From positions 1-35,471 of the forward strand of contig NZ_JADEXP010000023.1 in assembly GCF_015207065.1 (NCBI RefSeq): 35,471 nt of DNA, read 5' to 3'. Position numbers and translations under genes: made by a program. This DNA comes from Leptolyngbya cf. ectocarpi LEGE 11479 (GTDB lineage Bacteria > Cyanobacteriota > Cyanobacteriia > Phormidesmidales > Phormidesmidaceae). Below the pieces are notes generated by a model. That model was not told the origin of the DNA, did no database searches, and saw only the letters and a program-made list of their open reading frames with translations. Below, piece after piece: positions 16,120 through 24,148 of this stretch (its first letter is position 1; each line of letters starts with the position of its first letter).

Positions 16120-18186
16120 GTGAAACGCTTTTTCAAATTTGGAAGTTTAATTGCTGGCGGAGCTTTGAGCGTCCTCACGGCTCAATCTGCTGAAGCTGCC
16201 GCTACAGCAATTCAAAATATTGAACTCAACACCACTAAAACCGGCATGGAGCTCTTGCTCTCCACTAAAGGCGGAGACACTCCTCAGATCTTTGCTGTCA
16301 AGCGAGACAATGTTCTACAAGCTGACATTACCAACGCCCAGCTCGCTTTACCGCGCAGTAAAAGCTATAGCAAGCAAAATCCAGTTCCGACTATCGAGTC
16401 AATTCAGTTAGAAACCCTGAATGACAATACGGTGCGGTTGACAATTAAAGGAGATGATAAAGCTCCAATCGCTGATTTGAACAAAATCACCGGTCAAGGC
16501 CTACTTATTAGTCTAGATACCCGTCCCAATGCTGTACCACAGCCGAGTGAACTGCCTGAAGCTATTGAAACGGTTACTGACAGAACCCTATTGCCAGCCC
16601 ACATCGCTCAAGCAGAGACAGAGACAGATGCAGATGCACCAGAGATCTTAGTGCCCAGTCCTGAGGTCATTATTGACGGTAACCCGGTAGTTGCCCCCAC
16701 ACTGAATGGCGCACCCCCGTTCTTACCTCAAGCGGTTCCCCCTCCGGTCGGTGACATTGCCGTCTCCGAAGTTGGTGCGGCTCTGGATGTGATTGACCTG
16801 GGTACTGCTGAGCGGGTACCCCGTTTAGTCCTGAGGGAGGCAACTGCTCGCGAAGCCCTGTCGTTACTAGCCCGTGCAGCTGGACTTAACCTAGCATTTA
16901 CCGAAGCGGGAGCTGGTGATGGCGCTGCTGCTGCTGATACAAAGGTCACCTTAGACATTGAAGACGAGCCTGTACAGAATGTATTCAATTACGTCTTGCA
17001 AATCTCCGGGTTAGAAGCCAACCGTGTCGGTCGAACCATCTTTGTGGGGCCTCGGCTACCGCAGGCTGCTCGTAATTTGACCGTACGCAGCGTTCGTGTC
17101 AATCAAGTCGATGTGGCTACCGCCGTTAATTTCTTAGTATTTATGGGGGCTGAAAGTGCCTTTGCTGATGAGCAAGAAATTGAAGTCGTTGAGTCAACCA
17201 TCGATGGAGTAGGTGACGATGTCGAACAAATTGAACGAACTGAATTAGAGACCAGCGTTGAAATTCTGCGCGCTGACTATCAAGATTCGCCGCCTCTGTT
17301 GCGAGGGCTGCAGGTAATTGGTGATGCGCGGACAAGTTCTATCACATTGGTGGGCACACCTCGCCAGGTAGAAATTGCTACAACTCAGCTGGTACAGCTC
17401 GATCTGCGTCGGCGTCAGGTTGCCATTAACCTACGGGTGATTGACGTGAATCTTTCAGCCCTAGAGCGGTTTGATACTAGCTTCTCCTTTGGCGTTGATG
17501 ATACCTTTGCCAGCCAGGGTAATGGACTGCTGACTCTAGCTTTTAATAACAATCCTTTGAATGTGGCGAGAAACTTTATCGCAGCGCTTGAGGCCACCAT
17601 CACAAATGGTAACTCCAAAATCATCACCGATCCCACGCTGATTGTTCAGGAAGGACAGGATGCTTCAGTTAACTTAGTTGAAGAGGTCGTCAATGAATTG
17701 ACCACCGATGTAACCGTTGATGAAGGTACCATCGTTACTGAAACAGAAATCGAGCTGGTCGATGTTGGTTTAACGTTAGCCATTAATGTTGACCGAGTTG
17801 ATGACAACGGCTTTGTGTCTCTTTCTGTAGCACCGACTATTTCTGCTCCCGGTGCACCGATTAATTTCCCTGCTAGTGAGAGCTTTGTGACTCCCATTTC
17901 AAGACGGGCTTTATCGTCTGGACAGATTCGGGTGCGTGATGGTCAAACCTTGGTGCTGTCCGGTATTATCCAAGACACTGATATTACTAGCATACGTAAG
18001 GTGCCAATTCTGGGAGACCTGCCCATTATTGGTGCGCTGTTCCGCGATACGGACACCACAACTGAGCGTCAAGAGCTAATCGTACTGCTGACTCCTCAGA
18101 TATTGGATGACTCTGATGAAAGTATCTACGGCTACAGCTATACACCTGGCGAAGATGTTCGGGAATTGCTTGGCGAAGATGAGTAA
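16120..18186 (+). CDS. pilQ: Type IV pilus secretin PilQ with AMIN domain
   Basis: PilQ forms the outer-membrane channel through which the pilus passes. The 688-residue product starts with GTG at 16120 behind a strong AAGGAG. It has a signal peptide (about 1-26, ending SAEA), an AMIN domain (about 30-135, IQNIELNTTKTGMELLLSTK) that binds peptidoglycan, and a Pro-rich linker. Next come the STN/N0 domain (about 233-310, LVLREATAREALSLLARAAG) and N1-type repeats, then the secretin domain (about 440-675) with RRQVAINLRVIDVNLSALE, TDPTLIVQEGQDASV and VPILGDLPIIGALFR. It ends ERQELIVLLTPQILDD. The 89-base gap after pilO has no terminator. A strong terminator follows the gene. Confidence 0.95.
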   Translation: MKRFFKFGSLIAGGALSVLTAQSAEAAATAIQNIELNTTKTGMELLLSTKGGDTPQIFAVKRDNVLQADITNAQLALPRSKSYSKQNPVPTIESIQLETLNDNTVRLTIKGDDKAPIADLNKITGQGLLISLDTRPNAVPQPSELPEAIETVTDRTLLPAHIAQAETETDADAPEILVPSPEVIIDGNPVVAPTLNGAPPFLPQAVPPPVGDIAVSEVGAALDVIDLGTAERVPRLVLREATAREALSLLARAAGLNLAFTEAGAGDGAAAADTKVTLDIEDEPVQNVFNYVLQISGLEANRVGRTIFVGPRLPQAARNLTVRSVRVNQVDVATAVNFLVFMGAESAFADEQEIEVVESTIDGVGDDVEQIERTELETSVEILRADYQDSPPLLRGLQVIGDARTSSITLVGTPRQVEIATTQLVQLDLRRRQVAINLRVIDVNLSALERFDTSFSFGVDDTFASQGNGLLTLAFNNNPLNVARNFIAALEATITNGNSKIITDPTLIVQEGQDASVNLVEEVVNELTTDVTVDEGTIVTETEIELVDVGLTLAINVDRVDDNGFVSLSVAPTISAPGAPINFPASESFVTPISRRALSSGQIRVRDGQTLVLSGIIQDTDITSIRKVPILGDLPIIGALFRDTDTTTERQELIVLLTPQILDDSDESIYGYSYTPGEDVRELLGEDE

Positions 18187-18503
18187 GTTTTGTTAGTCTC
18201 CGTAACAATTGAAAAATCCTCTAAAAGCCTCTCCATCAGGAGCTTTTAGAGGATTTTTTGTTAGATAGCATACATTTGTTAAGGATGAATCGTATGAACT
18301 TTCCTAAAAATCGCTGAAATCCATATAAATTCAATGTTTTATAGATCCATATTGGTAAAGCACCCCTTAGAATGGGGCAGAGAAAACATGAGGTTTCAAG
18401 GGTTTCGGCGATCTGTTGAGAATTCCCTCATGATGCTTTAACGGTTGTCCAACGGTGGGCATAGTTCGTTCATTCATTGGTTTTAATCTGCTAGGAGACA
18501 AAG
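18187..18503. other. Intergenic region between pilQ and the HU gene
   Basis: Apart from the terminator at 18213-18260 this stretch holds the HU promoter region. It is AT-rich between 18290 and 18360, with a small CCCC-TTAGAAT-GGGG hairpin near 18363-18377. I cannot single out -35 and -10 boxes with confidence. No open reading frame of note is present. Confidence 0.4.
18213..18260 (+). terminator. Intrinsic terminator of the pilMNOQ operon
   Basis: AAAATCCTCTAAAAGC (18213-18228) pairs perfectly with GCTTTTAGAGGATTTT (18242-18257) around a short loop, and T-rich sequence follows on the plus strand. This is a textbook Rho-independent terminator, 27 bases after the pilQ stop. Confidence 0.9.
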
Positions 18504-18782
18504 ATGAATAAAGGTGAACTTGTGGACAAGGTGTCTGAAAAGGCATCAGTTACTAAAAAGCAGGCTGATGCAGTTATTTCTGCAGCAATTGAGTCCATTA
18601 TGGAAGCAGTTTCTAGCGATGAGAAGGTGACTTTAGTGGGATTTGGCTCTTTTGAGCCTCGCCATCGCAAAGAACGTGAAGGTCGCAACCCTAAAACTGG
18701 TGATACCATGGTTATCCCAGCGACCACTGTGCCTGCCTTTTCAGCCGGTAAGCTCTTCAAAGAGATGGTTGCTAAAAAGTAA
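18504..18782 (+). CDS. hup: HU family DNA-binding protein
   Basis: HU is the dimeric nucleoid protein that bends and compacts DNA. The 92-residue product is colinear with the family: MNKGELVDKVSEKASVTKKQ (helices 1-2), VTLVGFGSFEPRHRKEREG with the GFGSF core and the start of the DNA-binding arm, RNPKTGDTMVIPATTVPAFS with the intercalating-proline arm region (NPxTG), and the C-terminal helix AGKLFKEMVAKK. TAGGAGAC before the ATG is a good ribosome site. It is most likely monocistronic, after the pil terminator. The IHF alternative is less likely because cyanobacteria carry a single HU-type homodimer. Confidence 0.96.
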   Translation: MNKGELVDKVSEKASVTKKQADAVISAAIESIMEAVSSDEKVTLVGFGSFEPRHRKEREGRNPKTGDTMVIPATTVPAFSAGKLFKEMVAKK

Positions 18783-18867
18783 ACAAATCACACAAAATCA
18801 AATTAATAGTATCGCTACGGCTTGTGAATCTCCACAGCGTTCTCTTGTGAGGGTATTGCTTCACTAA

Positions 18868-18975
18868 ATGTGCTTTGGGAGGTTTTTAGCAGTGGCGATT
18901 CTTCTTTGTGTAGCGACAACTTGTAGCACTGTGCAACGTTCTTATGCTTTAGTCCCTTTGGCTCCAGCAGAATAG
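18868..18975 (+). CDS. Possible 35-residue signal-peptide-like open reading frame
   Basis: An ATG at 18868 opens 35 codons: MCFGRFLAVAILLCVATTCS followed by TVQRSYALVPLAPAE. The basic residue, hydrophobic core and SYA-type end look like a signal peptide with almost no mature protein. A GTG at 18892 preceded by GGGAGG is an alternative start. It sits between HU and the flavoprotein gene on the same strand. It may be a small secreted peptide, a gene remnant or chance; there is no family match I can name. Confidence 0.25.
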   Translation: MCFGRFLAVAILLCVATTCSTVQRSYALVPLAPAE

Positions 18976-18993
18976 AAAGAATAGTGTGGGGTG

Positions 18994-20376
18994 ATGGCAA
19001 ACTATAGCACAGACTACGATTTAGCAATTTTAGGTGGCAGTATCAGTAGCCGTCTGGCTGCCTGCGCAGCGGCCCAGAAAGGTGCCCGAGTTGCACTGAT
19101 TGAGCCCAACTGGCAGGTCAATGACACGGTCTGGTATACCTGGCAAGCTCTCTGTCACCTTGAATCAGCTCACCTTGAATCAGCATCGAACCGAAAAGTA
19201 GTCTGGTCACGACTATGCGAGCAATGGGACTATCAACGCGAGCATGGTGATTACACTGCGCTCTCCCCGGCAGTGCTAAGGTCTCAAGGAATCGATGTAA
19301 TTCGTGAGCCGACTAGGTTTACACCAGAGCAATGCCTCACGTTAGAGCATCGTCAGCTGAAAGCCAGTCGCTATTTACTCACCGATGGCTATGGTCCAGG
19401 GATACCCACATCGGTAGTATCCAGCCTGGGGTCGAAATCCCGCCTATACTGCCATCAGCTGATGGAGTTAAAAGACATTCCTGAGCAGATAGCTGTGGTG
19501 GGGCAGGGGGCAACCGCCGTGGAGTGGGCCTATGCTCTGAGCTGGGTTGCCTATGTAACCCTGATATCTCCATCTAAACGACTTTTACCAGCGGAAGACC
19601 AGGATATTCAGCGGCTCAGTGAGGCTCAGCTCAGAAGTTTAGGGATCAAAATACTGATCTCAGATAGTTTGGCCTCGGATAGTTTCGCTGGAGATAGGGA
19701 TACAGAAAACCAGACGGCACGGATTAAGGACGAGCAATGGGTGTTTACGCCCCCAGTCTACGGGTGGGAAAATTTGGGTTTAGAACAGCTGGATGTTTTA
19801 CCAGGAGTCCCCATAGCGGTAAATCAACACCTACAGACACGATGCTCCGCTATCTATGCCAGCGGCAGTAGCCTCGGCGGAGAAAACCGCCCTGAGTTAA
19901 CCCGGCAAGAGACGGCTATTGCTCTGGGGAATACTCTGTTTGGGCGACGATCTAGCATGCACTATGAGAGGGCATTTTACTCGATTCATATGCTGTCTCC
20001 TATTGGTCGCTGGGGCTTGACGGAACGCCAAGCCAGGGAGCGTTATGGCCATCGGGTGAAGATATTTCAATCCTGCTGTCTACCAGTACATGCGGACCAT
20101 GTTGCCCAGACAAATTTTTGCAAACTTGTCACCGTAGAGGCACGGATTATAGGTGTACACCTGATGGGAAAGGAAGCGCCTGCATTAGTGACTACCCTTG
20201 GGAATAGTCCTACTATGCAAGCTATAAGCCAATGGGAAATGGCTGGCTCTCAACCAGGCACACTATTCAATGCTGTTTCTCAATCAATCGCCCAGTGGAA
20301 AAGCAACCGATGGAATGAGGGTCAATGGCGACGGGATTGGGCCGATAACTGGTTTAATATTCGGCGTTCTATGTAG
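18994..20376 (+). CDS. Degenerate flavoprotein disulfide reductase (dihydrolipoamide dehydrogenase / mercuric reductase-like)
   Basis: The 460-residue product follows the class I pyridine nucleotide-disulfide oxidoreductase plan. An N-terminal Rossmann strand reads LAILGGSISSRLAACAAAQK, a central NAD(P)-binding motif reads IAVVGQGATAVEWAYALSW (166-184), and the second FAD segment is AIYASGSSLGGE. The C-terminal dimerisation domain (about 325-440) has SPIGRWGLTERQARERYG and RIIGVHLMGKEAPALV. Key residues are missing. The first FAD motif lacks its last Gly, and the redox cysteine pair (CxxxxC near residue 45) is absent, with NDTVWYTWQALC instead. The FAD-binding Asp in the GD motif is Ser, and the HPHPT-type catalytic His motif reads LGNSPTMQA. 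It probably does not act as a disulfide reductase. Small in-frame duplications (HLESAHLESA, SDSLASDS) also occur. An in-frame GTG sits one codon upstream. Confidence 0.8.
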   Translation: MANYSTDYDLAILGGSISSRLAACAAAQKGARVALIEPNWQVNDTVWYTWQALCHLESAHLESASNRKVVWSRLCEQWDYQREHGDYTALSPAVLRSQGIDVIREPTRFTPEQCLTLEHRQLKASRYLLTDGYGPGIPTSVVSSLGSKSRLYCHQLMELKDIPEQIAVVGQGATAVEWAYALSWVAYVTLISPSKRLLPAEDQDIQRLSEAQLRSLGIKILISDSLASDSFAGDRDTENQTARIKDEQWVFTPPVYGWENLGLEQLDVLPGVPIAVNQHLQTRCSAIYASGSSLGGENRPELTRQETAIALGNTLFGRRSSMHYERAFYSIHMLSPIGRWGLTERQARERYGHRVKIFQSCCLPVHADHVAQTNFCKLVTVEARIIGVHLMGKEAPALVTTLGNSPTMQAISQWEMAGSQPGTLFNAVSQSIAQWKSNRWNEGQWRRDWADNWFNIRRSM

Positions 20377-20424
20377 AGACAGCCCATAGGCCCTTTTTAG
20401 CCCCGATAGACATGCGTGGGCCGG

Positions 20425-21018
20425 TTAGACCTTGGCGAGGGTTACCATTTCTACTTGATCCTGATACTTACCTCGACGGGTTTCATAACTGACCTGACAG
20501 GGATCTCCTTCTAAAAAGAGAAGCTGGACTACACCCTCGTTGGCATAGATACGACAGTCTGCGCTAGAGGAGTTGGAAAATTCCAGCGTGAGATAGCCAC
20601 GCCAGCCTGCTTCGGCCGGGGTGAGGTTGGCGATGATGCCGCAGCGAGCATAGGTGCTTTTACCGATGCAGATTGTAGTGATGTTATCGGGAATGGCAAG
20701 ACGTTCGAGGGCAACGCCCAAGCCATAGGAATGGGCGGGCAGAATAAAGTAGCTGCCATTTTCATCGGTGCGTAGCTGACTGGGTTCTAGATTGTCTGGA
20801 TTGAAATGTTTTGGGTCGATGACCGTACCTGGTATGTGGCGAAAGATTCGAAATTCTTTAGGCGAGAGGCGAATGTCGTAACCAAAGGATGAAAGACCAT
20901 AGCTAATGACAGGCACATTGGTTCCTTGTAGATCCATGCGCCGTACCAATGCTGGCTCAAAGGGGGCGATCATTCCCCCCTCGGCCATGGTATGAATCCA
21001 AGCATCATTCTTGATCAT
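20425..21018 (-). CDS. dcd: dCTP deaminase
   Basis: Dcd deaminates dCTP to dUTP, the main route to dTTP in many bacteria. The 197-residue product has the family blocks MIAPFEPALVR, SYGLSSFGYDIRLSPKEFRI, FILPAHSYGLGVALERLAIP, the nucleotide-binding GKSTYARCGIIAN and the catalytic TPAEAGWRGYLTLEFSNSS, and it ends VQLLFLEGDPCQVSYETRRG. Homologues are about 190 residues, so the length is normal. It could in principle be the bifunctional deaminase/dUTPase form, which cannot be separated from the sequence by eye; plain dCTP deaminase is more likely in this lineage. A GGTGA stretch lies upstream of the ATG. The CobO-like gene lies 105 bases upstream on the same strand. Confidence 0.94.
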   Translation of the reverse strand: MIKNDAWIHTMAEGGMIAPFEPALVRRMDLQGTNVPVISYGLSSFGYDIRLSPKEFRIFRHIPGTVIDPKHFNPDNLEPSQLRTDENGSYFILPAHSYGLGVALERLAIPDNITTICIGKSTYARCGIIANLTPAEAGWRGYLTLEFSNSSSADCRIYANEGVVQLLFLEGDPCQVSYETRRGKYQDQVEMVTLAKV

Positions 21019-21123
21019 GTTTCACCACTCTCTAATTAGGACTGAGAATTTAATTAGGCCCTACTTTTTACCGTACAGGGGGTCCACCATGGCAACCTCT
21101 GCCTTAATATTCATGCCAATAGC

Positions 21124-21705
21124 CTAGGGTAAAAACTCACGTCGAAATTCGGTAACCTGATCGGCCATGGATAGGATCGAGTAGGGCATTTTAGGTCCTG
21201 TCAAAATAATGTCCATTTGGGAGGGACGCTGCTTTAGCAGGTCTAGGACCTCGGATTCTGGAATCAGTCCGTAATCAATGGCAAGACTCAGTTCATCTAG
21301 CATGACTAGACCATATTGGTCATTTTGGATAACAGCTGTGACATAGGCCCACAGCTCACTGACAGCTGTTTGGGCGTCGTCAGTGGATTCAAAGACACAG
21401 CCTGCATAGCTACAACGTACCCAGTCTAGATTTTGCCCCATGTGGGTCATGTGACTGGGGCCTTGGTCAATACCGCCTTTAAGAAACTGAGCCACCAGTA
21501 CTGACATTCCTTGATCGGCAGAGCGCAATGCTTGCACCATGACATTGGTGAAAAAACTGCGGTGAACAGATGTAAACACCTGCAGCGATCCTTCTAGGGC
21601 CTGTAAAAATGGATGACGTCTAGGGATAATGGGAGTGGCATCAGGAGCCGTCGCCATCCGAGACGGACGATGGGTATCTTGATTGACCCTCAACTGTTGA
21701 ACCAT
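21124..21705 (-). CDS. CobO/BtuR-like protein lacking a Walker A motif
   Basis: The 193-residue protein resembles corrinoid adenosyltransferases of the CobO/BtuR family over most of its length: QALRSADQGMSVLVAQFLKG (canonical ALRAxGHGxxVxxxQFxKG), LDWVRC, GLVMLDELSLAIDYGLIPE (the Walker B-like LDE block), LLKQRPSQMDIILTGPKMP and ADQVTEFRR. At the position of the family P-loop (GNGKGKTT) it reads FTSVHRSFFTNVM, so ATP binding in the normal way is doubtful. I recall a cyanobacterial subfamily of this kind annotated only as P-loop NTPase family protein. It may have another role; adenosyltransferase activity should not be assumed. It is soluble and lies upstream of dcd on the same strand. Confidence 0.75.
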   Translation of the reverse strand: MVQQLRVNQDTHRPSRMATAPDATPIIPRRHPFLQALEGSLQVFTSVHRSFFTNVMVQALRSADQGMSVLVAQFLKGGIDQGPSHMTHMGQNLDWVRCSYAGCVFESTDDAQTAVSELWAYVTAVIQNDQYGLVMLDELSLAIDYGLIPESEVLDLLKQRPSQMDIILTGPKMPYSILSMADQVTEFRREFLP

Positions 21706-22084
21706 AAAACGCTATATCTAGTAGCACTTTCTTTAGTTAGGCTCTAAATATAGCGCATACACGGTAGATTTCTAGGGTGGCTTAACATCATGAAAGCAGC
21801 TATGGCTTTGCGCCTGCTAAACGCCTATGGGAGTGAGGAGAAGGCTGGAGAGGCCAGGGCTACTACAGCAACAAGTGTCAGTGTTGCGATCGCAACGACC
21901 ACACTCACCCTGTCTGCTTTAATTCGTTTTGTCATCCTTAATCTATCCCTTACAGGTCGTCATCCTAGCATGCACGATCTGTAACACGTTACTAAGAATA
22001 GCCACGACACAAACGAAACAGTCATCCTTGGCAAAGCAGGCTATGGTCGGAACGCGACCCGATTTCTTAAGATATCCCACCCCC
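21706..22084. other. Intergenic region between the CobO-like gene and the HAD gene
   Basis: The two genes diverge here. GCTATAT (21711-21717) and ATATAGC (21748-21754) form an inverted repeat with a 30-base spacer. One HIP1 octamer lies at 21886-21893. An open frame of 64 codons from 21790 shows Ala/Thr-rich low-complexity sequence and no ribosome site, so I do not call it. In-frame start codons for the HAD gene also exist at 21929 and 22043. Confidence 0.4.
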
Positions 22085-22801
22085 ATGCTAAAAGCGGTTT
22101 TATTTGATCTTGATGGGACCCTAGCCAATACCGATCCCATTCACTTTCAAGTCTGGCAGACACTGCTAGCGCCCCACGGTCATACCGTAGATCAGACATT
22201 CTACGATCGCTTTATCAGCGGTCGTCTCAACCCCGATATCGTCCGGGATCTCCTACCTCAGTTTTCAGCAGACGACGGTGTCGCCTTTAGTATTCAAAAG
22301 GAGGCCCAGTTTCGCGAGATGGCGGCCCATAAGCTGCAGCGGATGCCGGGGTTGACCGATTTTCTCCACCACATCAAGCAGCAAGGGTATGCCACAGCTC
22401 TGGTGACCAATGCCCCCCGCCCCAATGCAGAATTTATGCTCAAAACCCTGACCCTAGATGGTGTCTTTCAGCCTGTAATCATCGCTGATGATCTCCCCAA
22501 AGGCAAACCCGATCCCCTCCCCTACCAAACCGCCTTAGACCAGCTCGGGCTTTCCCCCGAAGAAGCCCTGGTCTTTGAAGATTCCCCCACAGGGGTGCGG
22601 GCTGCCGTAGCCGCAGGAGTGCCTACCATTGGTGTCACCTCCACCCACAGCAATGGGACCTTGATCCAGCTGGGGGCGCTATGGACTATTGCTGACTTTA
22701 CCGATAGTCGGCTGTTGACCTACATTGGTCGAGCGGATATGGCAGAAACCAGCGATCCGTGCCGGTCTCACGAACCAAACGTAAAGTTGCATAGCTGCTA
22801 G
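22085..22801 (+). CDS. HAD-family hydrolase, beta-phosphoglucomutase-like
   Basis: The 238-residue product is a HAD subfamily IA phosphatase/phosphomutase. Motif I is VLFDLDGTLANTD with Asp8 and Asp10, motif II is ALVTNAP, and motif III is the Lys in DDLPKGKPDPLPYQ. Motif IV is ALVFEDSPTGVRAAVAAGVP. The helical cap after motif I has HFQVWQTLLAPHGHTVD, resembling beta-phosphoglucomutase and sugar-phosphate phosphatases (FISGRLNPDIV). The substrate is uncertain; sugar phosphate or phosphoglycolate-like compounds are both possible. I use the ATG at 22085 because motif I normally lies within the first ten residues; longer in-frame starts add unrelated sequence. Divergent from the CobO-like gene. 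Confidence 0.88.
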   Translation: MLKAVLFDLDGTLANTDPIHFQVWQTLLAPHGHTVDQTFYDRFISGRLNPDIVRDLLPQFSADDGVAFSIQKEAQFREMAAHKLQRMPGLTDFLHHIKQQGYATALVTNAPRPNAEFMLKTLTLDGVFQPVIIADDLPKGKPDPLPYQTALDQLGLSPEEALVFEDSPTGVRAAVAAGVPTIGVTSTHSNGTLIQLGALWTIADFTDSRLLTYIGRADMAETSDPCRSHEPNVKLHSC

Positions 22802-22852
22802 GGGACAACGGCAGCTTAGATGCTAGGAATGGATTAGTTTTAGATTCTCACC

Positions 22853-23182
22853 ATGAGCAACGTCTCTGATAATCAATCTGGTAATCAGCCCGACACACCC
22901 ACCGTACAGTCTCGGTTGGCTAATTTGCGACAGTTAGCCCAGGCTTTTCCCAAAGAGCAGCGCGAAGACGTGCTGGTTGAACTCGACGATCTTAGTACCG
23001 ACCTGCAGGCCAATACCGATGGCTCTAGTATTCAAACCCTGCACCAGCGGCTTAAGCGGCTGGCAGCCATTGCCATGATGGCTCGCATGTTTGCCACCAG
23101 CAATCAGCAGGTGATTGAGGAGTTTGCCAGCAATTTGGTGGAGTTGACCAATGCCACCACCATCGGGGGCGGGGCGCCGTGA
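22853..23182 (+). CDS. Small helical hypothetical protein
   Basis: I do not recognise a family. The 109-residue product has a polar Ser/Asn/Gln N-terminus followed by three or four predicted helices: RLANLRQLAQAFPKEQREDV, LVELDDLSTDLQANTDGSS, IQTLHQRLKRLAAIAMMARM and QQVIEEFASNLVELTNATTI. There is no signal peptide or membrane helix. It lies 51 bases after the HAD gene on the same strand, so the two could be cotranscribed, and it converges with the CDF exporter gene. Codon use and length look like a genuine gene. It could be a small structural or regulatory protein; no function can be given. Confidence 0.65.
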   Translation: MSNVSDNQSGNQPDTPTVQSRLANLRQLAQAFPKEQREDVLVELDDLSTDLQANTDGSSIQTLHQRLKRLAAIAMMARMFATSNQQVIEEFASNLVELTNATTIGGGAP

Positions 23183-23236
23183 GTCGCCCCCACCAATATC
23201 CATCAGTCTGCCAATAAATCAGTCGGTCTAAGTCAG

Positions 23237-24148
23237 TCAATAATAAGTCTGCAGGGATAATGTATAGTCCTGCTCGATCCAAATTTGGGCACTCACCGGG
23301 CCGTAGTGATGGCGTAAGGCACTTTCCACTCGTTCACTAATGGTGTGGGCCATGGTCAGAAACTCTGGATGCACCGCCAGATATAGTTCAATCCACACGT
23401 GGCGGCCTACCATTCCCCGAGACCGAATGCGATTGCAGCGGGTGACGCCTTCGACAGTGGTGACCACCTGGGCAATGGATTCAGGGGCAATGGCCGTGGG
23501 GCGTAGCAGCATCGGGAGCTGTGTATTGAGAACGCGCCAGAAACTATGGAGCGTGAGGATGATAAGTGCGATCGCAATTAACGGATCCAGCCAAGTATGA
23601 CCGCGCCAAATACCCACCAACCCCAGTAGCATAGCGATACTGAGCCAGCCATCACCCAACACATGCTGGGTAGTGAGCTTAAGACCCACACTGTGCAAAT
23701 ATCGCCCCTGATAGGACACCCATAGAGCCACCATCAGAGCAATCACCACCATGGCCATCACCAGCTGGATTAGCGCCACCGTCACCTCCACAGGAAAGGG
23801 GACATTCGCACCTTGCATAGCCGCTTCCAACTGTCCTACCGCGACTAGCAAGATATTCACACCAAAGAACCCCAGAATAGCCGCTAAAATCAGCGCGCCG
23901 CCCGCTTCTCCACGACCATGGCCCCATATTTCTCTACCTAACGTTCGTTGCGGTGACGCCACAGCTGTCAGACTGAGCACCATACTAAAAACATCAATGA
24001 GCGTATGCAGTGCCTCCGCCAATAAACCAATCGAGTGACTAGCCCACCCAGCCGTCACTTCAATGGTCAAGATCACCAGATTAGCCCACAGCATCATGAG
24101 CAACAGGCGATAGCATATTTGCCGTTGTTGTCCGGCGTCTAAGACCAT
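23237..24148 (-). CDS. Cation diffusion facilitator (CDF) metal exporter
   Basis: CDF proteins exchange protons for Zn2+, Fe2+, Mn2+ or related cations. The 303-residue product has six predicted membrane helices and the family pattern ASHSIGLLAEALHTLIDVFS in TM2, then EIWGHGRGEAGGALILAAIL, and TTQHVLGDGWLS in TM5. His48 and Asp52 with His162 and Asp166 form an HD-HD metal site, which in characterised members favours zinc. The C-terminal cytoplasmic domain (about 215-303) has VVTTVEGVTRCNRIRSRGMV and HVWIELYLAVHPEFLTMAH. No metal-responsive regulator gene is adjacent. The 429-base upstream region contains two kinds of inverted repeat. Metal specificity is inference from the four site residues. 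Confidence 0.9.
   Translation of the reverse strand: MVLDAGQQRQICYRLLLMMLWANLVILTIEVTAGWASHSIGLLAEALHTLIDVFSMVLSLTAVASPQRTLGREIWGHGRGEAGGALILAAILGFFGVNILLVAVGQLEAAMQGANVPFPVEVTVALIQLVMAMVVIALMVALWVSYQGRYLHSVGLKLTTQHVLGDGWLSIAMLLGLVGIWRGHTWLDPLIAIALIILTLHSFWRVLNTQLPMLLRPTAIAPESIAQVVTTVEGVTRCNRIRSRGMVGRHVWIELYLAVHPEFLTMAHTISERVESALRHHYGPVSAQIWIEQDYTLSLQTYY

Noticed and set aside
21061-21114. 17-codon frame MNIKAEVAMVDPLYGKK in frame after the CobO-like gene stop
   Set aside because: Would require stop-codon readthrough or a separate start without a ribosome site; nothing supports either.
21790-21984. 64-codon open frame between the CobO-like and HAD genes
   Set aside because: Low-complexity Ala/Thr sequence, no ribosome site, no family resemblance, and it overlaps alternative upstream starts of the HAD frame.
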